Source: Imbricaverruca yamaguchii (taxonomy: Eukaryota; Arthropoda; Thecostraca; Neoverrucidae). Taken from it: a stretch of 64,000 bases of DNA. A program made the translations under genes and the position numbers. This document shows positions 32,377-45,662 of this stretch, in pieces. Location: contig JAOTOL010001182.1 in the NCBI GenBank assembly GCA_034440575.1, positions 211,001-275,000 of the forward strand, read 5' to 3'. Position 1 is the first letter of the stretch. Every line of letters begins with the position of its first letter. The notes under the pieces were generated by a model that saw only the letters and a list, made by a program, of their open reading frames with translations, had not been told where the DNA came from and ran no database searches.

Positions 32377-33649
32377 GTCTGATGACTGGGTATGCAAAGC
32401 TACGGCAAGCTCTGGCTTCCTGGCCACCGCTTGACACATGTATCACGTCTGCTGGCCCACCATGAGGCTGCTAGATACCCGTATCACATCTGATAATCGG
32501 GTGGTAGGTACCCGTATCACACCTACCGGGCCAACCAGCAGGTAGGTAAATAGGTAAATAGGTAGGCCGGTGACTACTTTTGCAGCATTTATGTTTTGCT
32601 AACCACGCTTTTTGCCCTTGTTTGCATGCTGACGATTTAGAAGTTTCCTCTCGAATTCGTTCGACTTCAGGTGACCTGCGTGATCGTATTCACAGCGACG
32701 AGGGGAGGTAAATTGAGCTTTAAATAATCTGATAATGTGTGGTATTTTTTGCGTACTGCTTCTCAATTTTATGTTCAAATAGGTGCATTCTGCTTGAATG
32801 ATCGTGAAGTTTGGATGTTTGCACTTAATTACGATGAACATTAACATGCCAAGAAGATATTTGAATATGAAACATCAATTCCCATCAAATACATTTGTTG
32901 TGATGAATTATGCTGGACAACAGCACGAGAAAATTAACTTAATTTACAACATGCGCGCGTTTCAATTAACGCGCGCGAAGAGACAAATTACTGGTCATTT
33001 GAAGATATCTCATCAGTGATTATTGAACACAGAAACAAAAGCATGGAAAGTATGGCCATGACCAAGGACAAATTAACTCTAATGGTGCAGCTCCAAAGTA
33101 TGTGGATGTGCGAAACAAAATAAGCTTCGCCTTGTCCGGCATAATCGGCTCAATCTTGTGTGCTATGGTTTATTAGTTTAACCTAGCCTACTAATCAGCC
33201 TCACTGCGTCTTCATCACGATCCTACCCTGGTTGAAGACCATGGCGCCGTAATGGCTGACGTGATCCTATCTGAATGGTTTTTGCCATTCGCCCTAATTA
33301 TCTTTTATCCTTATTGCCTCTTGAATCTTGATAGGTCTTGAAAACCGTCGTTCGCTTTATCGAGGCACCAAACGACGGCAGCTCTTGTCGACTAAAATAA
33401 GTTATCGCTAAGACACTCTTCCAATCTGACCGCCTTTGGTCAGATTTATTCGGAATAAATTATAATATATTTGGAACAAGTTCTAATACAATTGAATTAT
33501 GAATTTTCATATTTAATATATTGCAACCCGTACATGTGCGGAGGTCAAACTTCAAAGCCAATCAGACCCACCGCTACCCCGGTGCTCAGAGAGAAAATAT
33601 TAGAGACTCGAGGTATCGAAGCATAAAAGAGAGCGCTTTGACAAGAAGG

Positions 33650-33713
33650 CTATGAGAGCGCCACCATGATAGAGCGCCACCATGATAGAGCGCCACCATG
33701 ATAGAGCGCGAGA
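33650..33713. repeat. Short tandem repeat, about 16-bp unit
   Basis: Three to four copies of AGCGCCACCATGATAG abut the tail of the SINE that follows, and may have grown from its 3' flank. Confidence 0.88.
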
Positions 33714-33900
33714 CAAGAAGAAGAAGAATATTGGGTTCTTTAACGACGCATTCAATCGCTAGGTTATATAGCGTCGCAAACCTCTCACACCGACTGGTCG
33801 TGGGTGGACTCGGTAAATGCCGCCGGTTGTGAGCTTCGAACCCACAATCTTCCAACCAATAGCCCGACGCTCTACCAACTGATCTACCGCGGCCCCAAAG
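33714..33900 (-). mobile_element. tRNA-derived SINE, family C
   Basis: On the minus strand the head GGCCGCGGTAGATCAGTTGG has a good A-box, and GGGTTCGAAGC a B-box. The body TTGAATGCGTCGTTAAAGAA and the (TTC)n tail match the copy at 5737-5920. Head quality shows how close the family is to a true tRNA, but the attached body excludes a functional tRNA gene. Confidence 0.85.
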
Positions 33901-33904
33901 GGCG

Positions 33905-36246
33905 AGGCAGGTTTCCGACCGAGCGGCATAGCTGGAGTCAATGATCCGAAATGCCCGCAGGCGCATCGACCGCCGCACGCCGTGTGTATTGATGTGGGGA
34001 GGGGGGTGCTGGGTCGCTTGTCGGTCATATCGCCAGCAATTGTGTCGTTATCCTTCATGCATTGCATGTTGACATCGATGTTAATCGGTGCAATTTTCGT
34101 AGTCCGTTTAAAACAGAGCAATTTCTGTTATCGGTGAGTAATTTGCAAGCTATAATTCCATGCTGACCAAATAATCACCCCATTGCTAACGAATTCCTAC
34201 TCGCTGGCTCGAATTCAAACGGCGGTAGTTCATCATCACTGTAGTCAAATAGCCTTGCTGTTCATCCGGAACCTTGCTGCCCGCTATTTTGAAGGCATCG
34301 CAGACTTCTGCACAGTTAACCGGAAATTGAGAAAACTTGTCCGTCGGTCCGGAGTGCTCCACCAATGGCTGGGCTGCTTGGCTGCACACTTGCAGCAGAA
34401 CCATGCAGAGCCGCATGGGAACAGCTTTCTCTGGGTCGCCGCAAAAATTAGCAGGCAAAGCACGCTCGCTGGGTCCCAGAAACAGCTGCGACAGAGTGGG
34501 ACGAGTCCGTCAGATGGTGTCGCGCTCGCTCGGCTGATTCTGGCGCTTTGATCGCTTTCAAGACGTTCACTTTATTTACAGCCATGCCGACTCACTGAGT
34601 CGCATGACAATGCTATTGGACACACTGTTGCATCACCCAATGGGTGGCGGTTCCGGTGACGTGGCCAGGATGTGGTCCACCGGGGACAGTGATCATCTGG
34701 AGGCGTTCAGATGCACCCCTCCCCCCCCTCCGACCTACTTAGGCTCCCGAGCTTTCGGAGAGGTTCTGTAACTTCAAGACGCGCATCATAATTACCAGCA
34801 AGCGTCGCCAGCCCTTGGGGCTCCCTTTAGCTCTTATGTGGCTCTGTCCATCCCGCAGTGTCCCTTCCAAGCCTCAGGATCCTTTACATTTGCATGGAGT
34901 TTTCACTGCAACTGAAGAGTTTTGAGACTTGAGATTTTGGGAATTTCACTCGGCGCGGGTGTGGTTCAAACTCGGCTTACGGTGAATTATGTACGCGGCA
35001 ATCGCCTCCTTTTCTACTTGCCAAAGGGCGAGTTCCATGCTATTGCAGCCTGGCGATGCCTGAATGCACTCACCATCCGGAAAATGTGGGTGAGAGCCTA
35101 TCCTCGCATGGATAAAAACGTGATTCGTTTCGTACTTTGCATACCGATGTCTTCTGTTCGATGGAAGCAACAACTGAAGAATTTCCATGTGTAAAATATT
35201 ATGATGATATGGTCATAATTTGACTAAACGCAGCATCAAGCTGGGGCTAATTTACAGCACCACTCTAGGGCTAATAGCCCACAACCATTAGCCTTATTGG
35301 TTTAATATTTACTAGCATGGGTTAGCTTAATAGTTCATAACATGACAACAGCCAGCCTTCGTCGCCTGCAGTTTAATAGTAATGTATTATGTATTAATTA
35401 ATACACAGAAAGGACATTATCTGGATGCCAGACTGTTAAATCTATATCAGCAATCACATGCAAAGTACCAAATTACCTATTTCAGAACATAAGTTTATTA
35501 ACAACTTCCTTTCAAATCTTAATGAAAAAAAAAACTTGCCTTTTCCTTCTATCTACTTCGCTAAGTTAGGCAAGTAGCCACCTAGTTACACATATATTTA
35601 AACAACATAGCTGCCCTGGGTCTGCTGAGAGCAAGCCCGGCAAAATACATGTTCCCTTTGAAATAAGAATGGGTGTTCTTTTGCCTGATACCAGTCAAGT
35701 TGCATTGGTAGACTGATGAGTTAGTAATTTTGAATTACGGGTACTTCAACCAACCAAATGATCATATACCATAAACTTTAACCAACCAAATTATCATATA
35801 ACACTGGTATTCTTCATGCGTATAGTTTCATATTCTTCATGCATTCAGTTTCAAGTGTCGAAATATGCCTTCAGAGTGAACGACTTTCGTATCCTACGCA
35901 GGCCTATTCTCATATGTCAAGTTCGCGCGCCATTTCCGCAACTTCTGTGTGTCATTTCCACAACTTCCTGGCGCAATGCTGGCAGGTGCACAGAGCATGC
36001 CACACCGTCAGAATTGTAGACAGCTACAAAAAGAGATGAGAACAGGTACTCGAACAGCTGTGAAGAGTGAAGAGCTAGGCTGTTCTCCGCACAGCAGGTA
36101 GCGGTGGGGTGTGTGTGGCGATGCATTGCATAGGTGTGTGACTCGTAGGTGCGGTCGGTACCTTTCCGCAAGTCGAGCCCACTTCGCCTCGTGGACGTGT
36201 CTTTCGGCCGCCTGTTTCTGCAGGACCCCGTCCGGGATTGGTGATG

Positions 36247-36250
<4 letters not shown>
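33905..36250. other. No gene recognised
   Basis: Short frames such as 34183-34551 (122 codons, plus) lack recognisable domains or convincing splice context. The block CTTTAACCAACCAAATTATCATATA near 35775 repeats a phrase from 35745. Confidence 0.4.

Positions 36251-36252
<2 letters not shown>

Positions 36253-36331
<79 letters not shown>
36253..36331. repeat. (TA)n-(TG)n compound microsatellite
   Basis: About 30 bp of TA followed by about 45 bp of TG. Confidence 0.95.
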
Positions 36332-36333
<2 letters not shown>

Positions 36334-36334
36334 T

Positions 36335-39300
36335 CATTCATTTATTTCCCGATGCATGTCCTCCACGTACAGTGGTTATTATGGACAGTCTGGGTGATGT
36401 CTGGATGATGATCTGAAGGTGATGAGATCCGACAACGTCGCCGCGGAGGTCCAGCATTTCGGTTGGTTAACCGGAAGTGGAGATGGTTCGGAATGAGAAA
36501 TGGAGGGAAGTTATGACATGAAGACGCTGGATACGGGGGCGAGGAGAGATTGGCCTCGGCGGGTACTTGGCTATTCCTTTATCCTTTCAGCCTGGACCTA
36601 CTCGCCTCCCTTCCAGGTGGCACTTACAACGCTTCAATGCGCCTGTGCTTCTGTCACCACTGAGGGGATTCGGTCCGGGGCATAGTTCCGGTGCGCTTTG
36701 CTGGAGATAATGTAAGGAAGTTTTGCTCCCCCAGAGCTTTATCAGACATTTTCCCACTTTGTCTGAGGTAAACTTCCATTAGGCACGTCAATAGTCTCTA
36801 GGGCCTCGGCGTTTGAGATTTTGTGAACCCCGGTTAATTAATTCACCAGCTCGCAGCTTCCAAATTCATAGCTCTGGTCTCACATCTCTTGACACGCACC
36901 TCCAAAGCCAGCACTTCTATATCGAGCTATTAGTCAAACAGCGGCCATGATGCTTGGGACATCAATAGCGCGGCGTGATACAGGCATTAATACAATAGCT
37001 TCATTTGACAGGCAGGAACAGTCTCACCCTCACTCTATATCTCTACCGACATAACGAGTCCGCCAGAGTTCAGGCGCACCTTAGTACCGACGTGTGGGGC
37101 AGGGCAGGGCAGGGCAGGCCGGGCCCGCCCGAGGGGCGACCGCCCGGGGGCGACCGCCCGTCTCAAGCGCCCGTCGACCAGAGAATGACCGAGTGCCTCG
37201 GGAGCGCGTCCGAAGTAACCGACAGTACGTCGTTAGCATGTGACCAACACGTCACTACTGCGCCGCATGACCCAGGCGTCGGCCCCGAGTCGAGAACAAA
37301 GGTTTGGCGACATAGCGCTCGGCACTCTAGCGACATACAACGTACAATTCACCACAGCCCACTGACAGCTGGTATAGACATCATTGACACGTCTGTCCAT
37401 AGGGCTCCTACATTACCCAATGACGTCACGTCCTTCACATGGCATTCACCATCTGACAACGACGGCGGAGCGCGCCGGGGTACCGGGGGCCACCTTGGCT
37501 GGGACCGGGGCGGCCGGTGGCTGTGGCCGGAAGACAGGGCGGGCAAAGTCCACTGGCCGACCTCGTCTGAGGCGTCGGGCGACAGGTATGCGACGGAGGG
37601 ATACAGGGTACGTGCCGCAAACTTGTCGGGACCGGAACGGAGTGGGTAGGGGGATGAAGTTAGAGGATTCAGATGCCCCGAAAACCAACTTTGTTACAAT
37701 ATGGATGCCAAGTTGACGTCGGGTGGCCGATGCTCGTTATCATCCAGACTGCCTGCACCAGTTGAGGGTTTGCAGACGATCCCAAGCGACTTGAGCAAGG
37801 CACTGAGCTCGGCAAGCAGCTGGGCGACGTCCGTGCGCTGATGACGTATGGTTATCGCCGTGGTGTCTTTCGCTATCTCTGCATAGGCAATTTTTCGTTC
37901 GGCTTCCGTGTACTATTGGCCCCACAATTATTGGCTTGGCAGTCACGCGAGGCGTACTGGTACATAGATATCCTACATATGTGTACCGTTTCTCACCACA
38001 CGAAAGTACCATTGGCGTCACAAGTAGCTTGGCAATCAGGCGAGCATCCTGGCACCCGAATATCCTGTATATATGTACTGCTTCCCACCACACCTATACC
38101 TATGCAGGGTATTCAGGTGCCAGGACGGCCAGCCAGATTGCCAAGCTCTTTTTGACGACAATTGTGCACTTGCCGGGCTCGGTTGAAAGGGAAGTGCCTG
38201 ATGCACTTTACGGGCCAAAGGTGAAGAATGGGTGCCCGTCGTACGCCGTTTCCCATACCGGCGTTTGGGAACTGCGCCGCAATCGAGCCCTATCAACTGT
38301 CACGGCGTATATGTAGCAGCCTCCTCCGCCACGGAGCTGGCTGCGTGCAGCTGACATTGAGCGCCGGGATCTGACCCAGAAGAGTTGGCGCTGCCAAATG
38401 TCCACAGAAAGATAAGCGAATAGTTTGTGGAATAACCAAAAATAAACTGTACAAGACATATTTTTGCGTTCAAATGTCTTTCCCGAAGTGATATATCTCC
38501 TTTATGTGGTGAATACCTTTCCTTCTTCGAATAATGCTAATCTGTCACAACAACGATACAATTTCAGCCAATATCTGTCACTCACGCTGGTAGGCGAGTT
38601 GGCAGGTTTGTGCACCTCTTCATGGATTGCTTGCTGTTGCCATTGCTACCACAGTTGCATACAATCCAAGTTGATGGCATACCCAAGGGGGCGCGAAGGG
38701 GGCCCTCAAGGGATAGGCGCAGAGGTTGACCGAGGAAAAAGTAAAACGCATATAACAGATTGTGCGGAAAAGGGCCCCGAGAACTTAAGAAGCCCCTCCC
38801 CTCCCTGTTGTTTGGCTACGGCTGTGAACATGGCGTGAATCTCTAAAATTATTTGGGTGGGGCACAATACACGCACAAACTGACAGACCCAAATATATTG
38901 GGGGCACACTCCACTGAAGGGGCACTGACCCCCTCCAAAGTATACAAAACGACTCCCCTGACTGCGGACCTGCCTCTGATGGAATGAGCTGCCTCGACTG
39001 GGAAGAGGCCGTACATCAACCAGTTCCTCACCAATGAAAGCATCAAAATAAAACAAATATTAACCTGCCACACAGAAAGCAGTAATATAACAGCATAAAA
39101 CTTGCGTAATTCAACAGCGTCATGTGCATAACTTGCATGTATGAATGAAAGTCATGCGCAATATTTGACGCATGCTTTAACTGCGGCGGGCCGCGACGAC
39201 GTTTAAGCACGTCCCGCTGCTGATGACGTCTCAGTGGTAGGCGGAGCCTATTTTGGCGCAGTGCTGCAGCACTGCAAGTCCCGTGAGCAGGGGGGAGGGA

Positions 39301-39535
39301 GCTGTTTGTTTCAGTACTGATCTGGTTCTGGTCGCTGCCAACATCCCCTCACGTGAGTGCCCGGGACGCCCCATGTCGCCGGTCGGTTGATTGTTTTGCT
39401 GGTTCGCGCAAATGACCCAGCTTCAGGCGCCCGTTTCCTTCGGACGTAGCGGTGTCTTTGACATGCCATGGGGGAGGGTAGGCGGCATCCAGCCACGTGC
39501 CACGGTGACTGCTCATATTGGTCGTCAGAGCTGCT
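36335..39535. other. No gene recognised; GC-rich and duplicated patches
   Basis: 37098-37165 has GGGCA and CGACCGCCCG repeats in a GC-rich block. 37900-38130 has a diverged tandem duplication of about 100 bp (TTGGCAATCAGGCGAGCATC and TTGGCAGTCACGCGAGGCGT variants, each followed by a CACCACAC phrase). Open frames over these areas show no domain. Confidence 0.4.
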
Positions 39536-39539
39536 TGAG

Positions 39540-39860
39540 AAGATGGCAAGACTTCTCACATTAGCTATTACGAACAGCTTGATATCAACACATATAAGCA
39601 CAATATTAATCAGTCCTACCTCAATGTTTTTCACAAAGCTTGTAAAAAGAAGTGAATCTAGAACGCAGCCATGTGGTACTGCACTCAGAACGTCCTTCAA
39701 TTCAGATTTACCTTAATTGAATGCTATTCTTTGCTTCCATTCCATTGCCTACCCTTCAGTCCAACCTAAAACTTTTTCATCGATCCGTCGCTGAGTCAGC
39801 TGATGAATTAGATGCATGTGTGGAACTTAATCAAAGTTTTGTTCTTTCTACGTACACTGC
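39540..39860 (-). mobile_element. CR1/L2-like LINE reverse transcriptase fragment
   Basis: Minus-strand frame from about 39700 reads VLSAVPHGCVLDSLLFTSFV, KNIEVGLINIVLICVDIKLF and VIANV. This is the G-V-P-Q-G-S-V-L-G-P-L-L-F block followed by the palm motif, in which the catalytic A-D-D is now V-D-I. The upstream stretch (39730-39860) aligns with 7830-7980 of the other minus-strand LINE. Inactive, and truncated at both sides. Confidence 0.8.
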
Positions 39861-40164
39861 ATCTATCCTGCAGTGTACTTGGACTAGGACATGAAGCCAG
39901 TATCTACCTCAGCTCTCGGCCACGGTAATACAGCTACAACATACCTACCCCACGGCCCACAGACACAGATAAACATAACTACAACAGCTGCGATGTACGA
40001 GCCTTTCATGGATGACGATCACTGGTGAGTATAGCAAACTCACAATCTAGCCAAGGGATGCGCATCCCACCGATAGCGAGTTTCTGCTACAATAGAACTC
40101 GTGCCATAGCTCACGCTGCCGACGCCGGAGCTGGTGGGCACCTTGCCGGCAGTGTTGCCGTACG

Positions 40165-40385
40165 TCCTGGCGTGGCGTGCCAACCACCGGGCGTGGCGTG
40201 CCAACGTCATCCGACGTCTCGCCCGGCCGCGGCACGTCCGGGCGTGGCGTGCCGACCCCGGCCGAGGCGCGGTACGTCCTGGCGTGGCGTGCCGACCCCG
40301 GCCGAGGCGCGGCACGTCCGGGCGTGGCGTGCCGACCCCGGCCGAGGCGCGGCACGTCCGGGCGTGGCGTGCCGACGTCATCGGA
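40165..40385. repeat. Minisatellite, about 40-bp GC-rich unit
   Basis: Five to six copies of GGGCGTGGCGTGCCGACCCC followed by GGCCGAGGCGCGGCACGTCC. It lies in a GC-rich block extending to about 40620. Confidence 0.92.
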
Positions 40386-40659
40386 CGTCTGGCCCGGCGG
40401 CGGTGATCGGCCGGCCGGCTGACGTCCTGTCGCCGGGGGGCCGGCGGCTCGTGGCATCGACCGCCGGCCGCGTCACAGGCTCGGCCCAGACCGGCCCAGA
40501 GCGGGCCCGACCGGCACGCCGACGCACTGTCGCGGTCAGCCGGCACCCGCTCCGCGGAAATGTCCGCTCAGAGTCCCTGGCCATGGGCAGCGCGGACCGG
40601 ACTGCCGACACCTGGCGCTGATCGGTCCGCACTGGCCCACTGAGGTTGCCATCTTCTTG

Positions 40660-41390
40660 ACATGGTCGGTGTATGGCTTGGCTTGATATGGTCTGTATAT
40701 GGCTTCGCTTAATATCGTCGGTAGATGGCCTTGATTGGTATGGTTCGAATATGGTTTGGCTTGATATGGCCTGCATATGGCCTGGCTTGACATGGTCGGT
40801 ATATGGCTTGGCTTGATATGGTCTGTATATGGCTTCGCTTAACATCGTCGGTAGATGGCCTTGCTTGGTATGGTCGATATATGGTTTGACTTGATATGGT
40901 CAATATATGGTTGGTATATGGCCTTGGGTAGGTCGTATGGTTTGTATATGGTCAATATATGGCTTGGCTTGCTATGGTCTGTATATGGCTTCGCTTAATA
41001 TGGTCGGTAGATGGCCTTGCTTGGTATGGCCGGTATATGGTCTTGCTTGGTATGGTTCGAATATGGTTTGGCTAGATATGGCCTGCATATGGCCTGGCTT
41101 GATATGGTCGGTAGATAGATGGCCTTGCTTGATATGGCCGGCATATGGTTCGGCTTCATATCGTCGGTAGATGGTCTGGCTTGAAGTGGTCTGTGTATGG
41201 TTTGGCTTGATATTGTCGGAAGATAGCCTTTGCTAGTATGATCGGTATATGGCTTGGCTTGATGTGGTCGATATATGGCTTGGGTTGATATGGTCGTAAG
41301 ATGGCCTTGCTCAGTATGATCGGTATATGGCTTGGTATAACATGGCTGGTATATGGCTTGATATGGCTTGATATGGTCAGGTATGCGCTT
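40660..41390. repeat. Minisatellite, 26-bp unit with higher-order period
   Basis: About 28 diverged copies of TATGGCTTGGCTTGATATGG plus TCTGTA. Five-unit blocks of 130 bp recur, for example from 40673 and again from 40803, so a higher-order period is visible. The frames YRPYQAKPYTDH on the minus strand are artefacts. Confidence 0.93.
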
Positions 41391-41399
41391 ATAATATAC

Positions 41400-41965
41400 C
41401 CGCAAATTTCCTGCCAGATTCATGTAATATATTCTTTCTCATGATCACACAAAAAACCGTGATTTCTAAATTTTCGAACATTTTCGTCGCGAAAAAAAAA
41501 TGCTGAAGAAGTAAATGGACCTTGGGACGTCATCAAGCACATCAGGCACATCAAGCAAATTATTCTGAGGGAGCCAAAATATATTCACGAAGTTGGAGGC
41601 TTGTTCCGGAAGAAGTCACTCGACGCACGGGGTAGCGATGGCCACTTGGAATGAAAGGTTCCTTCGGATGATCTCGGCGCAGAATCCAAGAAAGAAATGT
41701 TAATTGAATGCCGATTACCCCAACCCCAACATGGATGCAGTTATTCATGCTCATCATTGATGTCATGAATATATTTGAGTCTAGATTGGATATTTTGTAT
41801 TCTAAGTAGCACTCCAACCAGTGCTGATCTGATCTGGTTCCGATATGGTGATCTGGCGATTTGCTTCTAGTGCTTCCTCCAGTCGAAGTGTTCCACGGGC
41901 GTTTTGTGATTACCTATGCAAACATTTCCATTCCATTCAGCAGTGGAGCGCGCTCTGTCTGTCGC
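41400..41965. other. No feature recognised
   Basis: Ordinary sequence between a minisatellite and a long (CA)n tract. GTCATCAAGCACATCAGGCACATCAAG is a small local duplication. Confidence 0.4.
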
Positions 41966-41967
41966 GG

Positions 41968-42142
<175 letters not shown>

Positions 42143-42735
42143 GCGCCAGCGAGACAGATTAAATTAGAGAGACCCGCATCAGCCGAGTTGGGCGGGCCGT
42201 CCGTGGATGAATGTGCGGCAGACGCCCATACCGCTCCGCCAAGCGGCCTGATGTCACGTGACCACGGACCGCTCGCTCCGCAGGTCCTGGTGGTCTGGCT
42301 AAGCCCGCACATGTCGCTTCACCAACAGCGCGCCGTGAGGAGGGACAGAGCTGACCGCAACGCCGAGGCCGTCGTTGTCGGCCGCAGCGGATTCCGTCGT
42401 GCGGGTCGGCCTACCAGCGCAGTTTCTGCCGGGACCGGCCCAATACGCGCCGGCCGAGACCTGACGCCATACGTTGCTTGGGGTTCGACAAGGGTGGTCG
42501 CAAGTGATGCGGACACTATGCATCTCATTTCAAGAAAGGAAAGGATTTCGGGAATGACATGATGGCACCTAGGGTGGAATGAAATGATGGCGTTGTGGTT
42601 TGAACACAAAATGTCGGTTAAATCGATTGTGCGGGGTACTGGCGCGGCAAAAATCGCTCTGTGCACAGGTGCGTGAATGATTTAGCGAAGGACATGTGAA
42701 CCATGCTGACAGTAGATCGACACCACCCCTCCACG
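42143..42735. other. No feature recognised
   Basis: GC-rich first half with an open plus frame running out of the CA tract. No domain seen. Confidence 0.4.
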
Positions 42736-42737
42736 CA

Positions 42738-42745
42738 GACACACA

Positions 42746-42825
<80 letters not shown>

Positions 42826-42848
42826 CATACGATATATATGTACATATA
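42738..42848. repeat. (CA)n-(TA)n compound microsatellite
   Basis: About 50 bp of CA followed by TA-rich sequence, abutting the 5' side of repeat family 1 copy B. Confidence 0.95.
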
Positions 42849-42849
42849 T

Positions 42850-43271
42850 GAGCGTTGTCTGTGCAGCGCAGTTTTCCAAGCACTACTTGGCTGCCCGGTC
42901 AGTTTGCCCCGTTAGTGTAGCCGATGACGCAGTGTATGAAGATTGCAACATGTATACGGCAGTACGACGGGCTACTTGTCAGAAGGCAATGGTGATTAGT
43001 TCAGCCATGAGCCGACTCCGAGACAGGAATTTAGATCATGTGGCAGAAGCAGCCACGGCAGATCCCACCAAGACAGATCCCACCAGGGAAGATCCCACCA
43101 CAGCAAATCCTACCACGGCATATCCCACCACCACGCCGGTGTTTCCGGCGGGATCAGTATCTTTACCACCTGCGGGATGCGACCGGTTGGTAACACCACG
43201 CCGATGTTACCAGCCGGTATGAATATCACACCACCACACCGAGATTACCAGTCGACATCAATATTTCCTAG
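42850..43271 (+). repeat. Interspersed repeat family 1, copy B
   Basis: Matches the minus strand of 4480-4870 over about 400 bp. It starts GAGCGTTGTCTGTGCAGCGC beside a TA tract and ends near GTCGACATCAATATTTC. The shared frame (AARSVCPVSVADDAVYEDCN, RRATCQKAMVIS) is kept for about 90 codons, then the two copies part by an indel after PVFPAG. The same Thr/Pro-coding 15-bp minisatellite lies inside. Nothing identifies the protein. Confidence 0.8.
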
Positions 43272-45210
43272 GCGTACATGACCCATGGCTGGACCTACGA
43301 TTCTTACATATCTAGTATCCAGACGAAAATGCAGTAATGTCTCCGTCGTATTCGTTCACTTGTGAGACGCGTTCCTGCCACCCCTTTGCCTATCGCCGTG
43401 AATATCGAGGTCATCTTCTATGTTGAATTTAGCTTAGTTATGTCATGGTCATGATTGCTGTCTTGTACACTCCTGAGGGGACAAGTGCCCCCACATTGTT
43501 TGATTCCTACCCCCACCCCACACACACAACATCTTCTTTAAACACGGGGCTATATGAGGATTCACCACATCCACTTGGGTGTGCACATTACATCGATCTA
43601 TTGCACCCCCTGATGATTTTCGGAAATTAACGCCCTTGCTCATGATTATCAGCAAGCAATATTCCCATCACAAGTGATGGCTTTAACGTCCCGCACTGTT
43701 CGAGCTTCGGTAGCAGATCCTATAAACATACACCTCGTAAACATTTTTGTCTAATTTATCTGCACAAATTGATGTACCAGGCACCACGTGATGCACCAGA
43801 CACAACGTGATGCACTAGGTGACACGTGATGCATGAGGCAGACGCACATCCAATCACGTCTCCGATGCAGGCAGGTAATGGCCTTGGCTGGTTGACTGAC
43901 AGCTCAGATGGGAAAACGGCACCATATGTCGCGTTGCTTCATGACATCTTCCGTTCCGGTGAATCGCAGGCTCTTTCTCCCCTTGTTCAGAACTCAAAGC
44001 TCCGTTGTCGTCCGAGAAGCAGGTCTGGCTCTCCGGCTCATGGTCTGACTCGTCGGCTCAGTTGAGGCAGGGAAGCGTCGGGTGTAGTGCGAGGCCGCCC
44101 GCTTGCGCACTTGGCGGAAATTCTCTGTCGGAGTGTCTCCAGTTGGCAAACTGAGGTCGCTGAATTTACGTGCGTACGCTTCCAGTGCTTTCTCTGCACT
44201 TTCACGTGTTGCACTCATGAACGCTTTGTGTTTGCCCGTGCTTGCAAATGGGAACGTGCAGGTTCTTCCACTTTTGAAGGTCGTATTTTGTTCCGGTCGT
44301 GTTCAACAATCGACTTCGGCTCAGAATATACTAAGGCAGAACAAACCAACAACGAATAACGCCCTCCGATCTCTATAGCGGCCACGTCAGCCCTGTACTC
44401 ATTGTTATTTCATCGGCATCAGTATTGCACTCACTGCACTGAGTTAATTCTTATTTGCTTATCCCGTTAGGCATTACTTGGCAGTCGGAACATTTCTTTA
44501 TATCGGACAGTGTTGTCGTTATTTGGGTATACAGGCGCATCGACTGCATCGGTCATACAACTCGGACAGTGTTGTCCAATATAGAAAAGTTATAATAATG
44601 TACTATATTATTATGGTGTTCTACACATGCATAGTGCGGTTCATACATATGCATAGGCATGCATGCACCCATTTGCGCCTTTGACAGTAGTTTGTTGCGA
44701 GTTCCCCGCGATTTATCTTCCTGCCAAAGTTTTGTTTTGCTGTCGCTAATTTCTGAAGTACTTCCTCGCACTTCCCAAGGTCCATGGCACTGATCCACCG
44801 CGCCCCATATCCGCCGTGTGATGAGCTCTCACCTACCCGCTCCACCCGCCATAAACTGAACAGAACCCCTGTCGCGCGCGAGCTGGCTACGCCTGGACAC
44901 GGCCGGCCGAGGCCGGACACCATCCGGTGTCGGGTCGGAGCCCCGATCCGGTGGACTCGCGGCGGCGGCGCACGTCGGCGTGCCGAACAAACAGCGACGC
45001 GGCTCATTCGCCAGCGCCCACGGGCTCTGGGGGGGGGCGGTGATGGCGGCGGCGCGTCCGGCCGGTGCGGTCGTGTCGACGCGGCCCGCAGCTACGTCGA
45101 CCGGTCACCTCGGCAGGCGCCGGCGGCGTTGGCCGGCGACGTGGGCGGCGCAGCCGGCGCTACGTCGCACAGCTGCCGAGGCTGACGCGACCGCTGCGGC
45201 TCCGGCTGCC
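43272..45210. other. No gene recognised; short repeat and GC-rich patch
   Basis: 43765-43835 holds four imperfect copies of a 20-bp CACGTGATGCA-containing unit. 44820-45190 is strongly GC- and CpG-rich (CGGCGGCGCACGTCGGCG) and could be a CpG-rich exon or promoter, but I see neither splice sites nor a domain that settle it. Confidence 0.4.
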
Positions 45211-45214
45211 CAGC

Positions 45215-45662
45215 ACGACTGGCCGGTTTCCTGCTGCAGGTCGGGCTGTCCAGCATGGTTCACCTGTTTTCTGCTGCAAGTCTGGCTGTCCAGCACGACT
45301 GGCCGGTTTCCTGCTGCAGCTCTGGCTGCCCAGCAGGACTAGCCGGTTTCCTGCTGCAGCTCCGGTAGCCCAGGATGGTTTGCCGGTTTCCTGCTGCAGC
45401 TTCGGCAGCAGTGGTTGGGGTTTGGATGGCCGTTTCTGCTGCAGTGGGCAGATGGTGCGTTTTCAGCATGGTTGGCCGGTTTCCTGCTGCAGGTCCGGCA
45501 GCCCAGCATGGTTTGCCGGTTTCCTGCTGCAGCTCCGGCAGCCCAGCATGGTTGGCCGGTTTCCTGCTGCAGGTCCGGCAGTGCAGCATGGTTTGCCGGT
45601 TTCCTGCTGCAGCTCCGGTAGCCCAGCATGGTTGGCCGGTTTCCTGTTGAAGCTCGGGCTGC
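45215..45662. repeat. Minisatellite, about 40-bp unit
   Basis: About eleven copies of GGCCGGTTTCCTGCTGCAGC followed by TCCGGCAGCCCAGCATGGTT, each with a PstI-type CTGCAG. Two strands show long artefactual frames (for example LQQETGQPCWAAGAA). Confidence 0.93.

Larger units (their letters stand above)
29786..33640. other. No gene recognised; AT-rich with one hairpin and a short tandem repeat
   Basis: Apart from the hairpin at 30943-31000 and the GTGGTGCA-type repeat near 32310-32375, nothing identifiable on either strand. Short open frames have no recognisable domains. A GGTAGGTAAATAGGTAAATA run occurs near 32540. ACGCGCGCGAAG near 32970 pairs with the preceding GCGCGCGTTTC. Confidence 0.4.

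Noticed and set aside
33835..33900. tRNA gene on the minus strand
   Set aside because: The tRNA-like head is good but is followed by the family C SINE body and (TTC)n tail shared with 5737-5920.
34183..34551. 122-codon plus frame as a gene
   Set aside because: No domain, an overlapping minus-strand frame of similar size, and no promoter or splice support.
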